Positions 1 through 6,999 of a DNA stretch of 64,000 nucleotides are shown piece after piece; position 1 is the first letter of the stretch, and each line of letters begins with the position of its first letter. This stretch comes from Paenibacillus pinistramenti. Lineage in GTDB: Bacteria > Bacillota > Bacilli > Paenibacillales > Paenibacillaceae. Made by a program: the position numbers and the translations under genes. The notes below the pieces were generated by a model. It was not told the origin of the DNA. It did not search any database and saw only the letters and a program-made list of their open reading frames with translations. The DNA lies in the NCBI RefSeq assembly GCF_005869875.1, contig NZ_VAWG01000011.1, positions 62,001 to 126,000 of the forward strand, in the 5' to 3' direction.

Positions 1-96
1 CCGGCTGAAGCCTCCTTTATAATGAAAGACAGCATGTAAAGCTGAATGCTGATCCTTTGTATTGACAGAGGTTCCGATAGAAGGAGGCCGCACGGT

Positions 97-699
97 ATGA
101 CACAAGTAGGATTGATCAGACATGGAAGCACGATATGGAATAAATCGGGCAGGGTTCAAGGCTTAACCGATAATCCGCTTGACGAAGACGGCAGAAGGGA
201 AGCCCGAATGCTCGGATTGTGGCTCAGCGGACAGAAATGGGACAGGATTTATTCAAGTGATCTGCTCCGCGCGCGGGAAACAGCTGAGATTATTGCCGGC
301 GAGCTGGGCATAGATAAGGTAGAGACCGATCCCCGGCTGCGTGAACTGTATGCCGGCCAGATCGAAGGGACAACCGAAGAGGAGCGGCGCAGCAAGTGGG
401 GAACCGGATGGAAGAGTCTGGATCTCGGGCTGGAGCCGCCGGATACGGGTATGGAACGGGGAGCCGCCTGCATTGCGGAAATAGCAGACCGGCATGAAGG
501 AGAACATATCCTCATTGTGAGCCATGGTGTGCTGCTCTTCCACAGTCTCAGAAAGCTGGTTCCGGGGCTGGCGGATAAAATGAATCTCAGCAATACGGCG
601 ATCACCGTGATTTCGCGGGAAGACGGTACATGGAACTGCTCCATCTACAATGGAACAGAGCACTTAATGGAGAAGGAAGAGGCAGAGGAGGACTGCTGA
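97..699 (+). CDS. Histidine phosphatase family protein (phosphoglycerate-mutase-like)
   Basis: A 200-residue member of the histidine phosphatase superfamily, which removes phosphate through a phosphohistidine intermediate. The nucleophile motif LIRHGST lies at residues 6-12 (His9), and the second catalytic His is in VSHG at about residue 143. Length is normal for the CobC/PhoE-like branch. The substrate cannot be told; small sugar phosphates or phosphoglycerate-type compounds are typical. The start at 97 is chosen because AAGGAGG at 81-87 lies nine bases upstream; a longer in-frame reading from 46 has no ribosome binding site. A TATAAT at 18-23 may be the promoter -10. The stop overlaps a possible 33-codon ORF, and a hairpin at 809-854 ends the unit. 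Confidence 0.9.
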   Translation: MTQVGLIRHGSTIWNKSGRVQGLTDNPLDEDGRREARMLGLWLSGQKWDRIYSSDLLRARETAEIIAGELGIDKVETDPRLRELYAGQIEGTTEEERRSKWGTGWKSLDLGLEPPDTGMERGAACIAEIADRHEGEHILIVSHGVLLFHSLRKLVPGLADKMNLSNTAITVISREDGTWNCSIYNGTEHLMEKEEAEEDC

Positions 700-800
700 T
701 GAACGGCCAGGACAAGCCTGCGGCAAGCTTGGAGGAAGAACAGAGGCTGGAGCAAATTCGTCCGTCCGTTCCAGGCTGTAATGGGAATAAATTAATATGA
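699..800 (+). CDS. Possible small coupled ORF, 33 aa
   Basis: The stop of the preceding phosphatase gene overlaps an ATG in a TGATG arrangement, which allows translational coupling. The 33-residue reading is hydrophilic and rich in Glu and Gln, matches no family I know, and ends just before the terminator hairpin. AGGCAGAGGAGG upstream could serve as a ribosome binding site. It may equally be chance; only conservation would settle it. Confidence 0.25.
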   Translation: MNGQDKPAASLEEEQRLEQIRPSVPGCNGNKLI

Positions 801-808
801 AACAAAAA

Positions 809-854
809 AACTTCCCTGAAACCCGCCGGCGATACCGCAGCAATCAGGGAAGTT
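809..854. terminator. Rho-independent terminator, probably bidirectional
   Basis: Perfect 11-bp inverted repeat AACTTCCCTGA / TCAGGGAAGTT with a 24-base loop, flanked by an A-run on the left and by T-containing sequence on the right. It separates the phosphatase unit on the plus strand from the small minus-strand gene at 877-1059. Confidence 0.75.
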
Positions 855-876
855 ATTGTATTAAAGATAATATCAG

Positions 877-1059
877 TTAACCGATTCTGCGGCTCTCAAG
901 CAGGTGAAGCTTGTTCCGCATGGCCAGATGAAAATAGATGCTGTTCATCAATTCCGGATTATGAAGATGTTCAGCTTCCCGGATCCGGCGGAGTTTCACT
1001 TGGTCCGAACTGCACAGAAATTCCGTCATCCACAAACTTAAGTTGGTTTCATGTCTCAT
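877..1059 (-). CDS. Small hypothetical protein, 60 aa
   Basis: I do not recognise this 60-residue protein. It is charged, carries several His residues, and has no signal peptide, membrane span or Cys-pair motif; the single Cys is near residue 16. It is considered real because AAAGGAGG lies eight bases upstream of the ATG and because it sits alone between a terminator and the Zur-controlled L31 gene, to which it is divergent. Helical secondary structure looks likely from the Leu/Glu/His pattern. No function can be proposed. Confidence 0.6.
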   Translation of the reverse strand: MRHETNLSLWMTEFLCSSDQVKLRRIREAEHLHNPELMNSIYFHLAMRNKLHLLESRRIG

Positions 1060-1191
1060 ACCAAGTCCTCCTTTAGGTTCTTGAGAATTCCTTCATGTTT
1101 CTATTATATCCAACGGTTATTAATATATTATTAAATTTCCATTAATAATTGATATTTTTATTTCGTGCTGGTGTTTTTCTGTGTATTTTGT

Positions 1192-1197
1192 TATAAT
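1192..1197 (+). promoter_or_regulatory. Extended -10 promoter of rpmE2
   Basis: TGTTATAAT at 1189-1197 is a TGn-TATAAT extended -10 element. No good -35 hexamer is seen 17 bases upstream, which is common for extended -10 promoters. Transcription would begin near 1204, inside or just before the Zur-type box. Confidence 0.6.
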
Positions 1198-1205
1198 AAA
1201 AAGTA

Positions 1206-1220
1206 TCGTAAAAGTTACGA
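1206..1220. promoter_or_regulatory. Zur-type operator
   Basis: TCGTAAAAGTTACGA is a dyad with arms TCGTAA / TTACGA around three bases. It fits the Bacillus Zur box TCGTAATnATTACGA at 13 of 15 positions if the centre base is free. It overlaps the expected start of transcription of the zinc-independent L31 gene, so bound Zur would block it when zinc is plentiful. Confidence 0.75.
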
Positions 1221-1248
1221 AATAATCTCAACAGTAAAGGTGATCAGA

Positions 1249-1500
1249 GTGAAACAACAAATTCACCCTAAATTCCAACAGGTGATTTTCTTTGATGCAA
1301 GTGCCAACTACAAATTCCTGAGCGCTTCCACTAAATCTTCCAACGAAACTATGGAATGGGAAGACGGCAACACTTATCCGGTAATCCGCGTGGATACCAG
1401 CTCCGCGTCCCATCCGTTCTTCACTGGCAGACAGCGTAACACAGATGTTGGCGGCCGCGTAGACCGTTTCAACAAGAAATACAACCTGAACAGCAAGTAA
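1249..1500 (+). CDS. rpmE2: 50S ribosomal protein L31, type B (zinc-independent)
   Basis: An 83-residue type B L31. It starts [15 protein letters not shown] and ends with the family tail containing [17 protein letters not shown]. It has no Cys, so it lacks the zinc-binding CxxC pair of the type A protein. In Bacillus this form replaces the zinc protein under zinc starvation, releasing zinc from ribosomes. The GTG start at 1249 is chosen from family length and the AAAGG site at 1236-1240; the longer reading from 1165 would run through the promoter. A Zur-type box precedes it and a strong terminator follows, so it is a one-gene unit. Confidence 0.95.
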   Translation: MKQQIHPKFQQVIFFDASANYKFLSASTKSSNETMEWEDGNTYPVIRVDTSSASHPFFTGRQRNTDVGGRVDRFNKKYNLNSK

Positions 1501-1513
1501 GCTTGTTCAAGTC

Positions 1514-1557
1514 AAAGGCATCAGTCAGACCTTTCGGTTTGACTGATGCCTTTTTTA
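1514..1557 (+). terminator. Rho-independent terminator of rpmE2
   Basis: Stem AAAGGCATCAGTCA / TGACTGATGCCTTT with a short loop, followed by TTTTTTAT. It begins 14 bases after the rpmE2 stop. Confidence 0.9.
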
Positions 1558-1649
1558 TATTTCAAAATTTACTTGTAAGACTCGGCCATTCTGTTTGAGC
1601 GGAGGCAGCACGGGGAATGAAACAGTGTAACTTAAGCGCCGGCTTAGGC

Positions 1650-1679
1650 GTTATATGAATAAAAGTTATATGAATAAAA
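1650..1679 (+). repeat. Perfect 15-bp tandem duplication
   Basis: GTTATATGAATAAAA occurs twice head to tail (1650-1664 and 1665-1679) in the leader of the DUF1361 gene. It is one of several such intergenic duplications in the window. Confidence 0.9.
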
Positions 1680-1739
1680 TAGGAATAAACCGCCCTGACG
1701 GGCAATTAATGGGTTTGTCAAACAGCATAAGGAGGAGCA

Positions 1740-2462
1740 ATGAGAACGAAATCGGAACTTCGTTATCCGGCAAAATGGATAGTCATCCTTGTTCTAGCCA
1801 TTATTTCGGTAATATGCGTGAAGCTTGTATATGATCTTCAGCTTGCGTCAGGCCGCAGGCCTTACAGGTTTATTTTCTGGAATGTATTTCTCGCCTGGCT
1901 CCCGGCAGCATTTATGGTGCTGATGGACTGGGCGCTGCTTCTGCCGGCCGGGCGGTTCAGGCAGCTGGCGGCGTCGGGATTTTTCGTGCTGTGGCTAGTC
2001 TTTTATCCGAATGCCGCATACCTCGTAACCGATCTGCTGCATGTGTTCGTCAATTATCCGGTGAACCCTGAAGCGAGATTCTGGACGGTGATGCCCTTCT
2101 GGGATCATCTGCTGGCTTTGTTTCTGACGGCGGTTCTAGGCTTGCTGCTCAGTTCCTTCACACTGCTGTCCATTCACACGGAGGTCCGGCGGCGCCTGGG
2201 CTCTGCAGCGGGCTGGGTGTTTGCCTGCCTCATGCTTGGAATCGGAAGCTTCGGCATTTATATCGGCCGGTTCATCCGGTGGAACACTTGGGATTTGTGG
2301 CAGAATCCGCGGATGATTGCCCGCGATTTGCCGGACCTGGTGTTTGCTGCCGGCCAAAGGTCGTTTGCCGCTCATTTTTGCATAAAACTCTTTATGGTGA
2401 CCTTCATTTTCTATACGGCATTATATTTCTTCGGGTATCTTCATGCTGACCGCCGCGGATAG
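1740..2462 (+). CDS. DUF1361 integral membrane protein
   Basis: A 240-residue membrane protein of the DUF1361 family, function unknown. About six to seven hydrophobic helices are visible, beginning at residues 13-31, and the family signature YPNAAYLVTDLLHV lies near residues 90-103. A second conserved block, YIGRFIRWNTWDLW, is near residue 180. AAGGAGG lies six bases before the ATG. It stands alone after the rpmE2 terminator, and a 15-bp tandem duplication lies in its leader. The family is common in Bacillales and lactic acid bacteria; no substrate is known. Confidence 0.88.
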   Translation: MRTKSELRYPAKWIVILVLAIISVICVKLVYDLQLASGRRPYRFIFWNVFLAWLPAAFMVLMDWALLLPAGRFRQLAASGFFVLWLVFYPNAAYLVTDLLHVFVNYPVNPEARFWTVMPFWDHLLALFLTAVLGLLLSSFTLLSIHTEVRRRLGSAAGWVFACLMLGIGSFGIYIGRFIRWNTWDLWQNPRMIARDLPDLVFAAGQRSFAAHFCIKLFMVTFIFYTALYFFGYLHADRRG

Positions 2463-2557
2463 CCCTCTTTCGCCGCTGGCATCTATTTAAACAGATATGA
2501 TATATTTTGGTCAGGAAATTTTGGTTCAACCACTAACCTGTAAAGGATGAGGCACTC

Positions 2558-2845
2558 ATGATCAAGCACATCGTACTATTCAAACTGAAAGATAACTCGC
2601 CGGAAAGTGTGGAGAAGACCTTTGCTGTGCTTAACGGCATGCAAGGCAAAGTCGAGCAGCTGGTTGATCTTCATATCGGTAAAAATATTGTCAATACTCC
2701 GCGTTCCTATGACCTTTCCCTTGAAGCAACTTTTCGTACGCTGGACGATCTTCAAGGGTATCAGGTGCATCCCGAACATAAGAAGGTAATTGAGCACATG
2801 ACCGAAGCGCGGGAGTCCCAGACGGTTGTGGATTACGAATTCTAA
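2558..2845 (+). CDS. Dabb family protein (stress-responsive alpha/beta barrel)
   Basis: A 95-residue protein with one Dabb domain, a ferredoxin-like dimeric alpha/beta barrel. It opens IKHIVLFKLK and has the usual HPEHKKVIEHM segment near residue 75. Members are small cytosolic dimers, some stress-induced, a few enzymatic; the role here is unknown. AAAGGATGAGG precedes the ATG. The next gene (2894) begins 48 bases later on the same strand and may be co-transcribed. Confidence 0.9.
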   Translation: MIKHIVLFKLKDNSPESVEKTFAVLNGMQGKVEQLVDLHIGKNIVNTPRSYDLSLEATFRTLDDLQGYQVHPEHKKVIEHMTEARESQTVVDYEF

Positions 2846-2893
2846 CTGCCGGGAGGCAGCCGCAGCAGACAGACATGCTAGAGGGGGACGCAC

Positions 2894-3316
2894 ATGTATT
2901 ATGTCAATCGTGAACAAATCGATTTGAGGCTGAATGTTTTGCCTGAAATGATTCAGGTGCTGGACAAGTCCTCGCAGCATTCCAGCCATGATGTGCTTTA
3001 CCGCTATGCGGAAGAGAGAGCTCTGCATTTGGCGCTTGAAGTAGTCACGGACGTGGGGAGCTATCTGATCGACGGCTTCATTATGCGCGATGCCAGCAGC
3101 TACGAAGATATTATGGACATCATCCACGATGAGCAGGTGATCGGGGACGAATTGTATGCTGTGCTGAAAGAGCTCGTGCGTCTGCGCAGGCCGCTGGTGC
3201 AGGAATATTTCCTGGACGCCGCCGGACGTCAGACGGATACGGCCCGGCTGACTGGCGCGTTAACTGAATTTGCGGCACAGGTCCGCAAGTATCTGGAGCA
3301 GGAGCTCGCTTATTAA
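2894..3316 (+). CDS. YutE-type DUF86 (HepT-like) protein
   Basis: A 140-residue all-helical DUF86 protein close to the YutE branch of Bacillus. The diagnostic block DGFIMRDASSYEDI lies near residues 57-70, followed by a helical region with VRLRRPLVQEYF near residue 95. HepT ribonuclease toxins carry an Rx4-6HxY motif there; here the His position is Gln, and no nucleotidyltransferase antitoxin gene is adjacent. I therefore call it a housekeeping relative, not a toxin. The ribosome binding site is GAGGGGG, 8-9 bases before the ATG. Confidence 0.85.
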   Translation: MYYVNREQIDLRLNVLPEMIQVLDKSSQHSSHDVLYRYAEERALHLALEVVTDVGSYLIDGFIMRDASSYEDIMDIIHDEQVIGDELYAVLKELVRLRRPLVQEYFLDAAGRQTDTARLTGALTEFAAQVRKYLEQELAY

Positions 3317-3334
3317 AAATGTTTGCCCCAATTT

Positions 3335-3364
3335 GTGACCGGTCAAGCCCATCCTGCTTATAAT
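3335..3364 (+). promoter_or_regulatory. Probable sigma-A promoter of the YtxH gene
   Basis: GTGACC at 3335-3340 and TATAAT at 3359-3364 are separated by 18 bases, 63 bases upstream of the YtxH-family start. Confidence 0.5.
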
Positions 3365-3426
3365 GTATTAAACATTAGGCATTCGCCCGGAACCGTAAGC
3401 GGGCGCCGCCGCATAAGGAGAGATGG

Positions 3427-3825
3427 ATGATGGGCAAATCGGGTAAAAATTTTCTTTGGGGTGCTGTAATCGGAACTGTGGCCGGATCGGTAACGGCCCT
3501 GCTGTTTGCACCTAAGCCAGGCAAGGAGCTGCGTCAGGATATCGCTGAAGGCGCCAAGACGGCAGCCGAGAAGACCCAGGCAGCGGCAGGCAAAGTCAGT
3601 GAGCAGAGCAAAGAGCTTTACTCCCGGATCAAAACAGCCGCCGGTAACTTGGTGGAGGATGTGCAGTCCCGGCTGGGTAAAGATAAATCGTCCGAGCAGG
3701 ATACAGCCGTTCCAGCAGCCACTGAGGATGAAGGAATAGAAGAAGATCTCTCCGAGGAAACTCTGGAGGCTGATGCCGCAGAGGAGATCGAGGAGGAAAG
3801 AAGCCCGGAAGTTACGGTGAAGTAA
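3427..3825 (+). CDS. YtxH domain-containing protein
   Basis: A 132-residue small membrane-anchored protein of the YtxH family. Residues 6-30 form a Gly/Ala-rich hydrophobic segment ending in LLFAPKPGKELR, the family hallmark. A long Ala/Lys/Glu-rich helical region follows (coiled-coil-like, residues 30-90), then a very acidic tail. Relatives are general-stress proteins of unknown mechanism. Two in-frame ATGs (3427, 3430) follow AAGGAGAG at 3416-3423. The next gene, racE, starts about 160 bases later and has its own binding site. Confidence 0.88.
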   Translation: MMGKSGKNFLWGAVIGTVAGSVTALLFAPKPGKELRQDIAEGAKTAAEKTQAAAGKVSEQSKELYSRIKTAAGNLVEDVQSRLGKDKSSEQDTAVPAATEDEGIEEDLSEETLEADAAEEIEEERSPEVTVK

Positions 3826-3987
3826 ACAGCAGACGGTTTCATCAGCGGGGCTTCCGGAAGGAGGCCTCTTTGGTTTGCCAGCTTGTCCATCTTGCAGGAA
3901 ACGGCAGACCAGCCGCCGCCGGTACCCTTTAAGCGGGACCGGCATAAAGTAACGGAGAGCAAGATAAACCTAAGTAAAGGAAGCGGT

Positions 3988-4815
3988 ATGTTCGTGCATC
4001 AAGCCATTGCCATATTGGACTCAGGAGTGGGCGGACTGACAGTCGCCAAAGAGGTGATGCGCCAGCTGCCCCGGGAAAAAATCATTTATTTTGGAGATAC
4101 GGCCAGAGCGCCATACGGTCCGCGTACTCCCGAACAGGTCCGCTTTTTTACCGAACAGATTGTAGATTTTCTGATTCAATTTCATCCGAAAATGGTCGTG
4201 ATCGCCTGCAATACCGCGACGGCCGCCGCCCTTGACTTTATCTCGGATAAACTGCCGATTCCGGTAATTGGCGTCATTCATCCCGGAGCCCGCGCTGCAA
4301 TCAGCGCCACCAAAACCGGGCATGTCGGGGTAATCGGCACGGTGGGAACGATCCAAAGCGGAGCCTACCTGGCAGCACTTAAGGAGCTTTCCCCATATAT
4401 TGAGGTCATCAGCGAGGCCTGCCCGGATCTGGTGCCTCTCGTTGAACGCGGAGAATTCGATACGGATCACACAAGGGATGTTGTCCAGCGTTCCTTGTCG
4501 CGTATGAGTCAGAATGATATTGACTGCCTGATTTTGGGCTGTACGCATTATCCGTTTCTGCGCAAAGCAATCGGAAAGGTCATGGGTCCGGATGTAAAGC
4601 TGATCAGCTCAGCGGACGAAACGGCGCGTGAAATCAGCACGGTGCTGTACCAGAAAGGCCAGCTTGCGCGGGGCATGGAAACGCCGATTCATCAATTTTT
4701 CTGCAGCGGGGATGAAGTGAAGTTCCGGCAGATTGCCCGGGAATGGCTGGGCGAAGAAATTCATCTGACGCCCATCGTTTGGCATGTGGGCCGGATGGCG
4801 GACGATGGCAGATAG
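3988..4815 (+). CDS. racE: Glutamate racemase
   Basis: A 275-residue enzyme that interconverts L- and D-glutamate, supplying D-Glu for peptidoglycan. The two catalytic Cys are visible: Cys74 in ACNTATAAAL and Cys185 in GCTHYPF, at the same numbering as known Bacillus RacE. The N-terminal IAILDSGVGGL and GDTARAPYGPR motifs are intact. The start at 3988 follows TAAAGGAAG; the open frame reaches back to 3883, but that part has no family match or binding site. A 16-bp tandem repeat and a hairpin follow the stop. D-Glu supply fits the M14 cell-wall peptidase downstream. Confidence 0.96.
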   Translation: MFVHQAIAILDSGVGGLTVAKEVMRQLPREKIIYFGDTARAPYGPRTPEQVRFFTEQIVDFLIQFHPKMVVIACNTATAAALDFISDKLPIPVIGVIHPGARAAISATKTGHVGVIGTVGTIQSGAYLAALKELSPYIEVISEACPDLVPLVERGEFDTDHTRDVVQRSLSRMSQNDIDCLILGCTHYPFLRKAIGKVMGPDVKLISSADETAREISTVLYQKGQLARGMETPIHQFFCSGDEVKFRQIAREWLGEEIHLTPIVWHVGRMADDGR

Positions 4816-4824
4816 GGACCAGAG

Positions 4825-4868
4825 CAGATAAGAACCGAATCAGATAAGAACCGAATCAGATAAGAACC
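4825..4868 (+). repeat. 16-bp tandem repeat, 2.75 copies
   Basis: CAGATAAGAACCGAAT occurs at 4825-4840 and 4841-4856 and as a 12-base partial copy at 4857-4868, right after the racE stop. Confidence 0.92.
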
Positions 4869-4877
4869 AACGCTGGC

Positions 4878-4903
4878 CCTGCTGCCCGTTACCGGGCACA
4901 GGG
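4878..4903 (+). terminator. Possible terminator hairpin after racE
   Basis: CCCTG-c-TGCCCG and CGGGCA-CAGGG pair around a four-base loop, making an 11-bp stem with one bulge. The following sequence is only moderately T-rich (TGTTCCCCTTAATGTT), so termination may be partial. Confidence 0.5.
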
Positions 4904-4954
4904 TGTTCCCCTTAATGTTCTGCTGCCTCGTATAAGATTTTGCAGTTTATGAAT

Positions 4955-4968
4955 TGAAAGCGTTTACT
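4955..4968 (+). promoter_or_regulatory. Candidate CcpA cre site
   Basis: TGAAAGCGTTTACT matches the catabolite-responsive element TGWAANCGNTNWCA at all but the last base. It lies 66 bases upstream of the M14 peptidase start, a position suited to carbon catabolite control. Confidence 0.45.
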
Positions 4969-5033
4969 TTAACAAGGTTATATCGGACAACAACGCCGTC
5001 ATACAGTTTAGCAAAGAGGTGGAGGTGTTAGGC

Positions 5034-5969
5034 ATGATCATACCCCATTACGGGAACAGCCCGGACAGGATCGTTCATATTGCCGGTCAAAAGTTCAGAT
5101 ATGCCGAATTTTGCCAGCAGTGCAGCAGACTGCAGCAGGAATACGATGTGCTGAAATTTGCTTCGATCGGCCAAAGCGTCCTGGGCAAACCGATCTGGTG
5201 CGTGCGCATCGGAAAAGGCTCGCGTCATATCCATATGAATGCGGCTGTCCATGCGAATGAATGGATAACCTCGGTGCTGCTGCTGCATTTTCTGGAGGAC
5301 TATGCTGCAGCGCTTCAGGGCCGGCCGAAAGACGCCGGAATGAGCGTCCGGCAGGCGGAGGCCTGGTACCGTGACTATACGCTGTGGGCGGTACCGATGG
5401 TTAATCCGGACGGCGTGGATCTGGCCCAGAACGGAGCCGTCCACTGCGGGGCTTACCAAAGCAGGCTGCTGGCGTGGAACGAACAGTCCCCTGATTTCTC
5501 CCGCTGGAAAGCAAATATCCGGGGAGTGGATTTGAATGACCAGTTTCCGGCATTCTGGGAGGAGGAGCGGGAGCGGCGCGGGGTGGCGGAGCCGGCCCGG
5601 CAGGATTACAGCGGACCTGAGCCGCTGAGCGAACCGGAAGCGGCAGCTCTGGCTGCGCTGACGAGAGAGGTTCCGTTTGAGAGGGTGCTGTCGCTGCACA
5701 GCCAGGGGAAAGAAATTTACTGGAATTACCGGGATTACGAGCCGGAGGAAGCGGAGCAGATGGCGGAGCAGCTTGCTGCAGCGGGACATTACCGGGCCGT
5801 CAAGCTTGGAGGCAGCGATGCCGGGTATAAAGATTGGTTTATTCAGGAATTCCGCAGGCCGGGCTTTACCATTGAGGTGGGGGAAGGAATAAATCCGCTG
5901 CCTGCCAGCGATTTTGACGACATTTATAAGGACGTATCGGCCATCCTTGCGGGGGCCATGTCCTTCTAG
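5034..5969 (+). CDS. M14 zinc carboxypeptidase (gamma-D-glutamyl-diaminopimelate peptidase-like)
   Basis: A 311-residue M14 metallopeptidase resembling the endopeptidase I group that cuts the gamma-D-Glu-meso-diaminopimelate bond of cell-wall peptides. Zinc ligands His73 and Glu76 are in HANEW, the third is His222 in SLHSQG, and the catalytic Glu281 is in FTIEVGEG. The usual N-terminal LysM repeats and a signal peptide are absent, so a cytosolic muropeptide-recycling role or action inside the mother cell is more likely than wall lysis. The ATG at 5034 follows GGAGGTG by six bases. A cre-like site lies upstream; a DUF1232-like gene follows closely. Confidence 0.9.
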   Translation: MIIPHYGNSPDRIVHIAGQKFRYAEFCQQCSRLQQEYDVLKFASIGQSVLGKPIWCVRIGKGSRHIHMNAAVHANEWITSVLLLHFLEDYAAALQGRPKDAGMSVRQAEAWYRDYTLWAVPMVNPDGVDLAQNGAVHCGAYQSRLLAWNEQSPDFSRWKANIRGVDLNDQFPAFWEEERERRGVAEPARQDYSGPEPLSEPEAAALAALTREVPFERVLSLHSQGKEIYWNYRDYEPEEAEQMAEQLAAAGHYRAVKLGGSDAGYKDWFIQEFRRPGFTIEVGEGINPLPASDFDDIYKDVSAILAGAMSF

Positions 5970-6020
5970 CTTTTCGAAAGCCCGGAAATGGGGTATCCTA
6001 TCTTTATAGGAGGGATAACC

Positions 6021-6263
6021 ATGAAGTGGAGAAAGATCTGGTCGGTCCGGCGTTGGATTCACGTCTTCAAAAGAGTGCCCGGGCTGCTGTTCTCCCCCCG
6101 GGTTCCCTGGATGGACAAGCTGCTCCTGCTGGTGCCAGCCGTCCTCTATTGGGTGCTTCCTGATGTGCTTCCCTTTATTCCGGTTGACGATATGGCCGTT
6201 ACGCTGCTCCTGATGAACTGGTTTGTGGACAGGGTAGAGCGGCGGAACCCCAGCCTCCGATAA
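6021..6263 (+). CDS. Small DUF1232-like membrane protein
   Basis: An 80-residue protein whose centre, LYWVLPDVLPFIPVDD, matches the short DUF1232 pattern of two hydrophobic turns with Pro-Asp pairs. The basic N terminus (MKWRKIWSVRRW) and the hydrophobic segment at about residues 30-45 suggest membrane association. The start follows TAGGAGGG at 6007-6014. It lies 51 bases after the M14 peptidase gene and may share its transcript. Function unknown. Confidence 0.75.
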   Translation: MKWRKIWSVRRWIHVFKRVPGLLFSPRVPWMDKLLLLVPAVLYWVLPDVLPFIPVDDMAVTLLLMNWFVDRVERRNPSLR

Positions 6264-6378
6264 ACGATGTACTTGAATTGTCATGGATTGGCTGGGGTTT
6301 GTCCTTGCGAAGCCCAGGCGGATTCTTTACAATAGGAATGTTAGTTCATGTTATTTCAACCGGACAGGAGCGAGAACG

Positions 6379-6681
6379 ATGAGCGTTAAGATTACCCGCA
6401 ATGCGGCGAAAGTGATAAAGAGAGAGCTGGATAAAGAAGAGAACAAGGGAATGGCGCTTAAAGTTTTCGTTACTCATGCTCACGGCGACCATGCCCACTA
6501 CGGTCTGGATTTGGTCAAGCCGTCTGAAACGGACACTGTAGTGCCTACAGATAAAGAAATTGATGTTGTGATCGACCTGAACGAGCCGTTCTTGAGCGGG
6601 GTGAAGATTGACTATCTTTATTTCCCGGAAGAGGGATTTGTCATTACGAATCCTTCCCAAGGCAATCATGGCGATCATTGA
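6379..6681 (+). CDS. HesB/IscA-fold protein lacking all cysteines
   Basis: A 100-residue A-type (HesB/IscA/ErpA) fold protein: ITRNAAKVIKRELD at the start, GVKIDYLYFPEEGFVITNPS near the end. True A-type carriers bind iron or Fe-S clusters with one Cys after the second strand and a C-terminal CGC. Here there is no Cys. At the first position it has THAHGDHAHYGL, with four His, and the tail is NHGDH. Metal binding by His is an inference. It is followed after 24 bases by a YuzB-like protein, as in Bacillus clusters that contain Fe-S genes. The ATG follows ACAGGAG. Confidence 0.82.
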   Translation: MSVKITRNAAKVIKRELDKEENKGMALKVFVTHAHGDHAHYGLDLVKPSETDTVVPTDKEIDVVIDLNEPFLSGVKIDYLYFPEEGFVITNPSQGNHGDH

Positions 6682-6705
6682 TCAATAAGAAATAGAGGAG
6701 AGATC

Positions 6706-6942
6706 ATGGCCAACGATATTCGCATATGCGATAAATGCAATTTTACCCGTATGAAGACGATTTTGCCCAAGCTGCAGAAGATGGCTCCCGACGCAGACAT
6801 TAAGGTCGGCTGCAAATCCTACTGCGGCCCCTGCGGCAAGCGGGCGTTTGTTTATGTCAATGGACGTTATGTCAGCGCTCCAACGGAAGAGGAAGTGCTG
6901 GCTAAGGTAGAGCCTTTTATCAAGAAACCTGTGCAGTCCTAA
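6706..6942 (+). CDS. DUF1450 (YuzB family) protein
   Basis: A 78-residue protein of DUF1450, a thioredoxin-like fold with conserved Cys. Cys are visible in ICDKCNF (N-terminal CxxC) and VGCKSYCGPCG near residues 36-46, followed by FVYVNGRYVSAPT. Relatives include YuzB, encoded near Fe-S cluster genes in Bacillus; the biochemical role is unknown. AGAGGAGAG lies four bases before the ATG. It shares an operon with the Cys-free HesB-like gene and ends in a terminator. Confidence 0.9.
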   Translation: MANDIRICDKCNFTRMKTILPKLQKMAPDADIKVGCKSYCGPCGKRAFVYVNGRYVSAPTEEEVLAKVEPFIKKPVQS

Positions 6943-6969
6943 TAAGTGCATATTCCAGGTAAAAATAAA

Positions 6970-6999
6970 CAAAACGGCATCCTAAGGGGTGCCGTTTTG
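6970..6999. terminator. Bidirectional terminator
   Basis: CAAAACGGCATCC / GGGTGCCGTTTTG form a stem with A and T runs on the two sides. It ends the YuzB-like unit; the stop codon of the minus-strand LTA-synthase-like gene (6982-6984) lies inside the hairpin. Confidence 0.85.

Noticed and set aside
2894-3316. HepT toxin of a MNT/HepT pair
   Set aside because: The active-site His is replaced and no MNT gene is adjacent.
5028-6284. Minus-strand 418-codon frame opposite the M14 peptidase
   Set aside because: No binding site or family motif; it overlaps two well-supported plus-strand genes.
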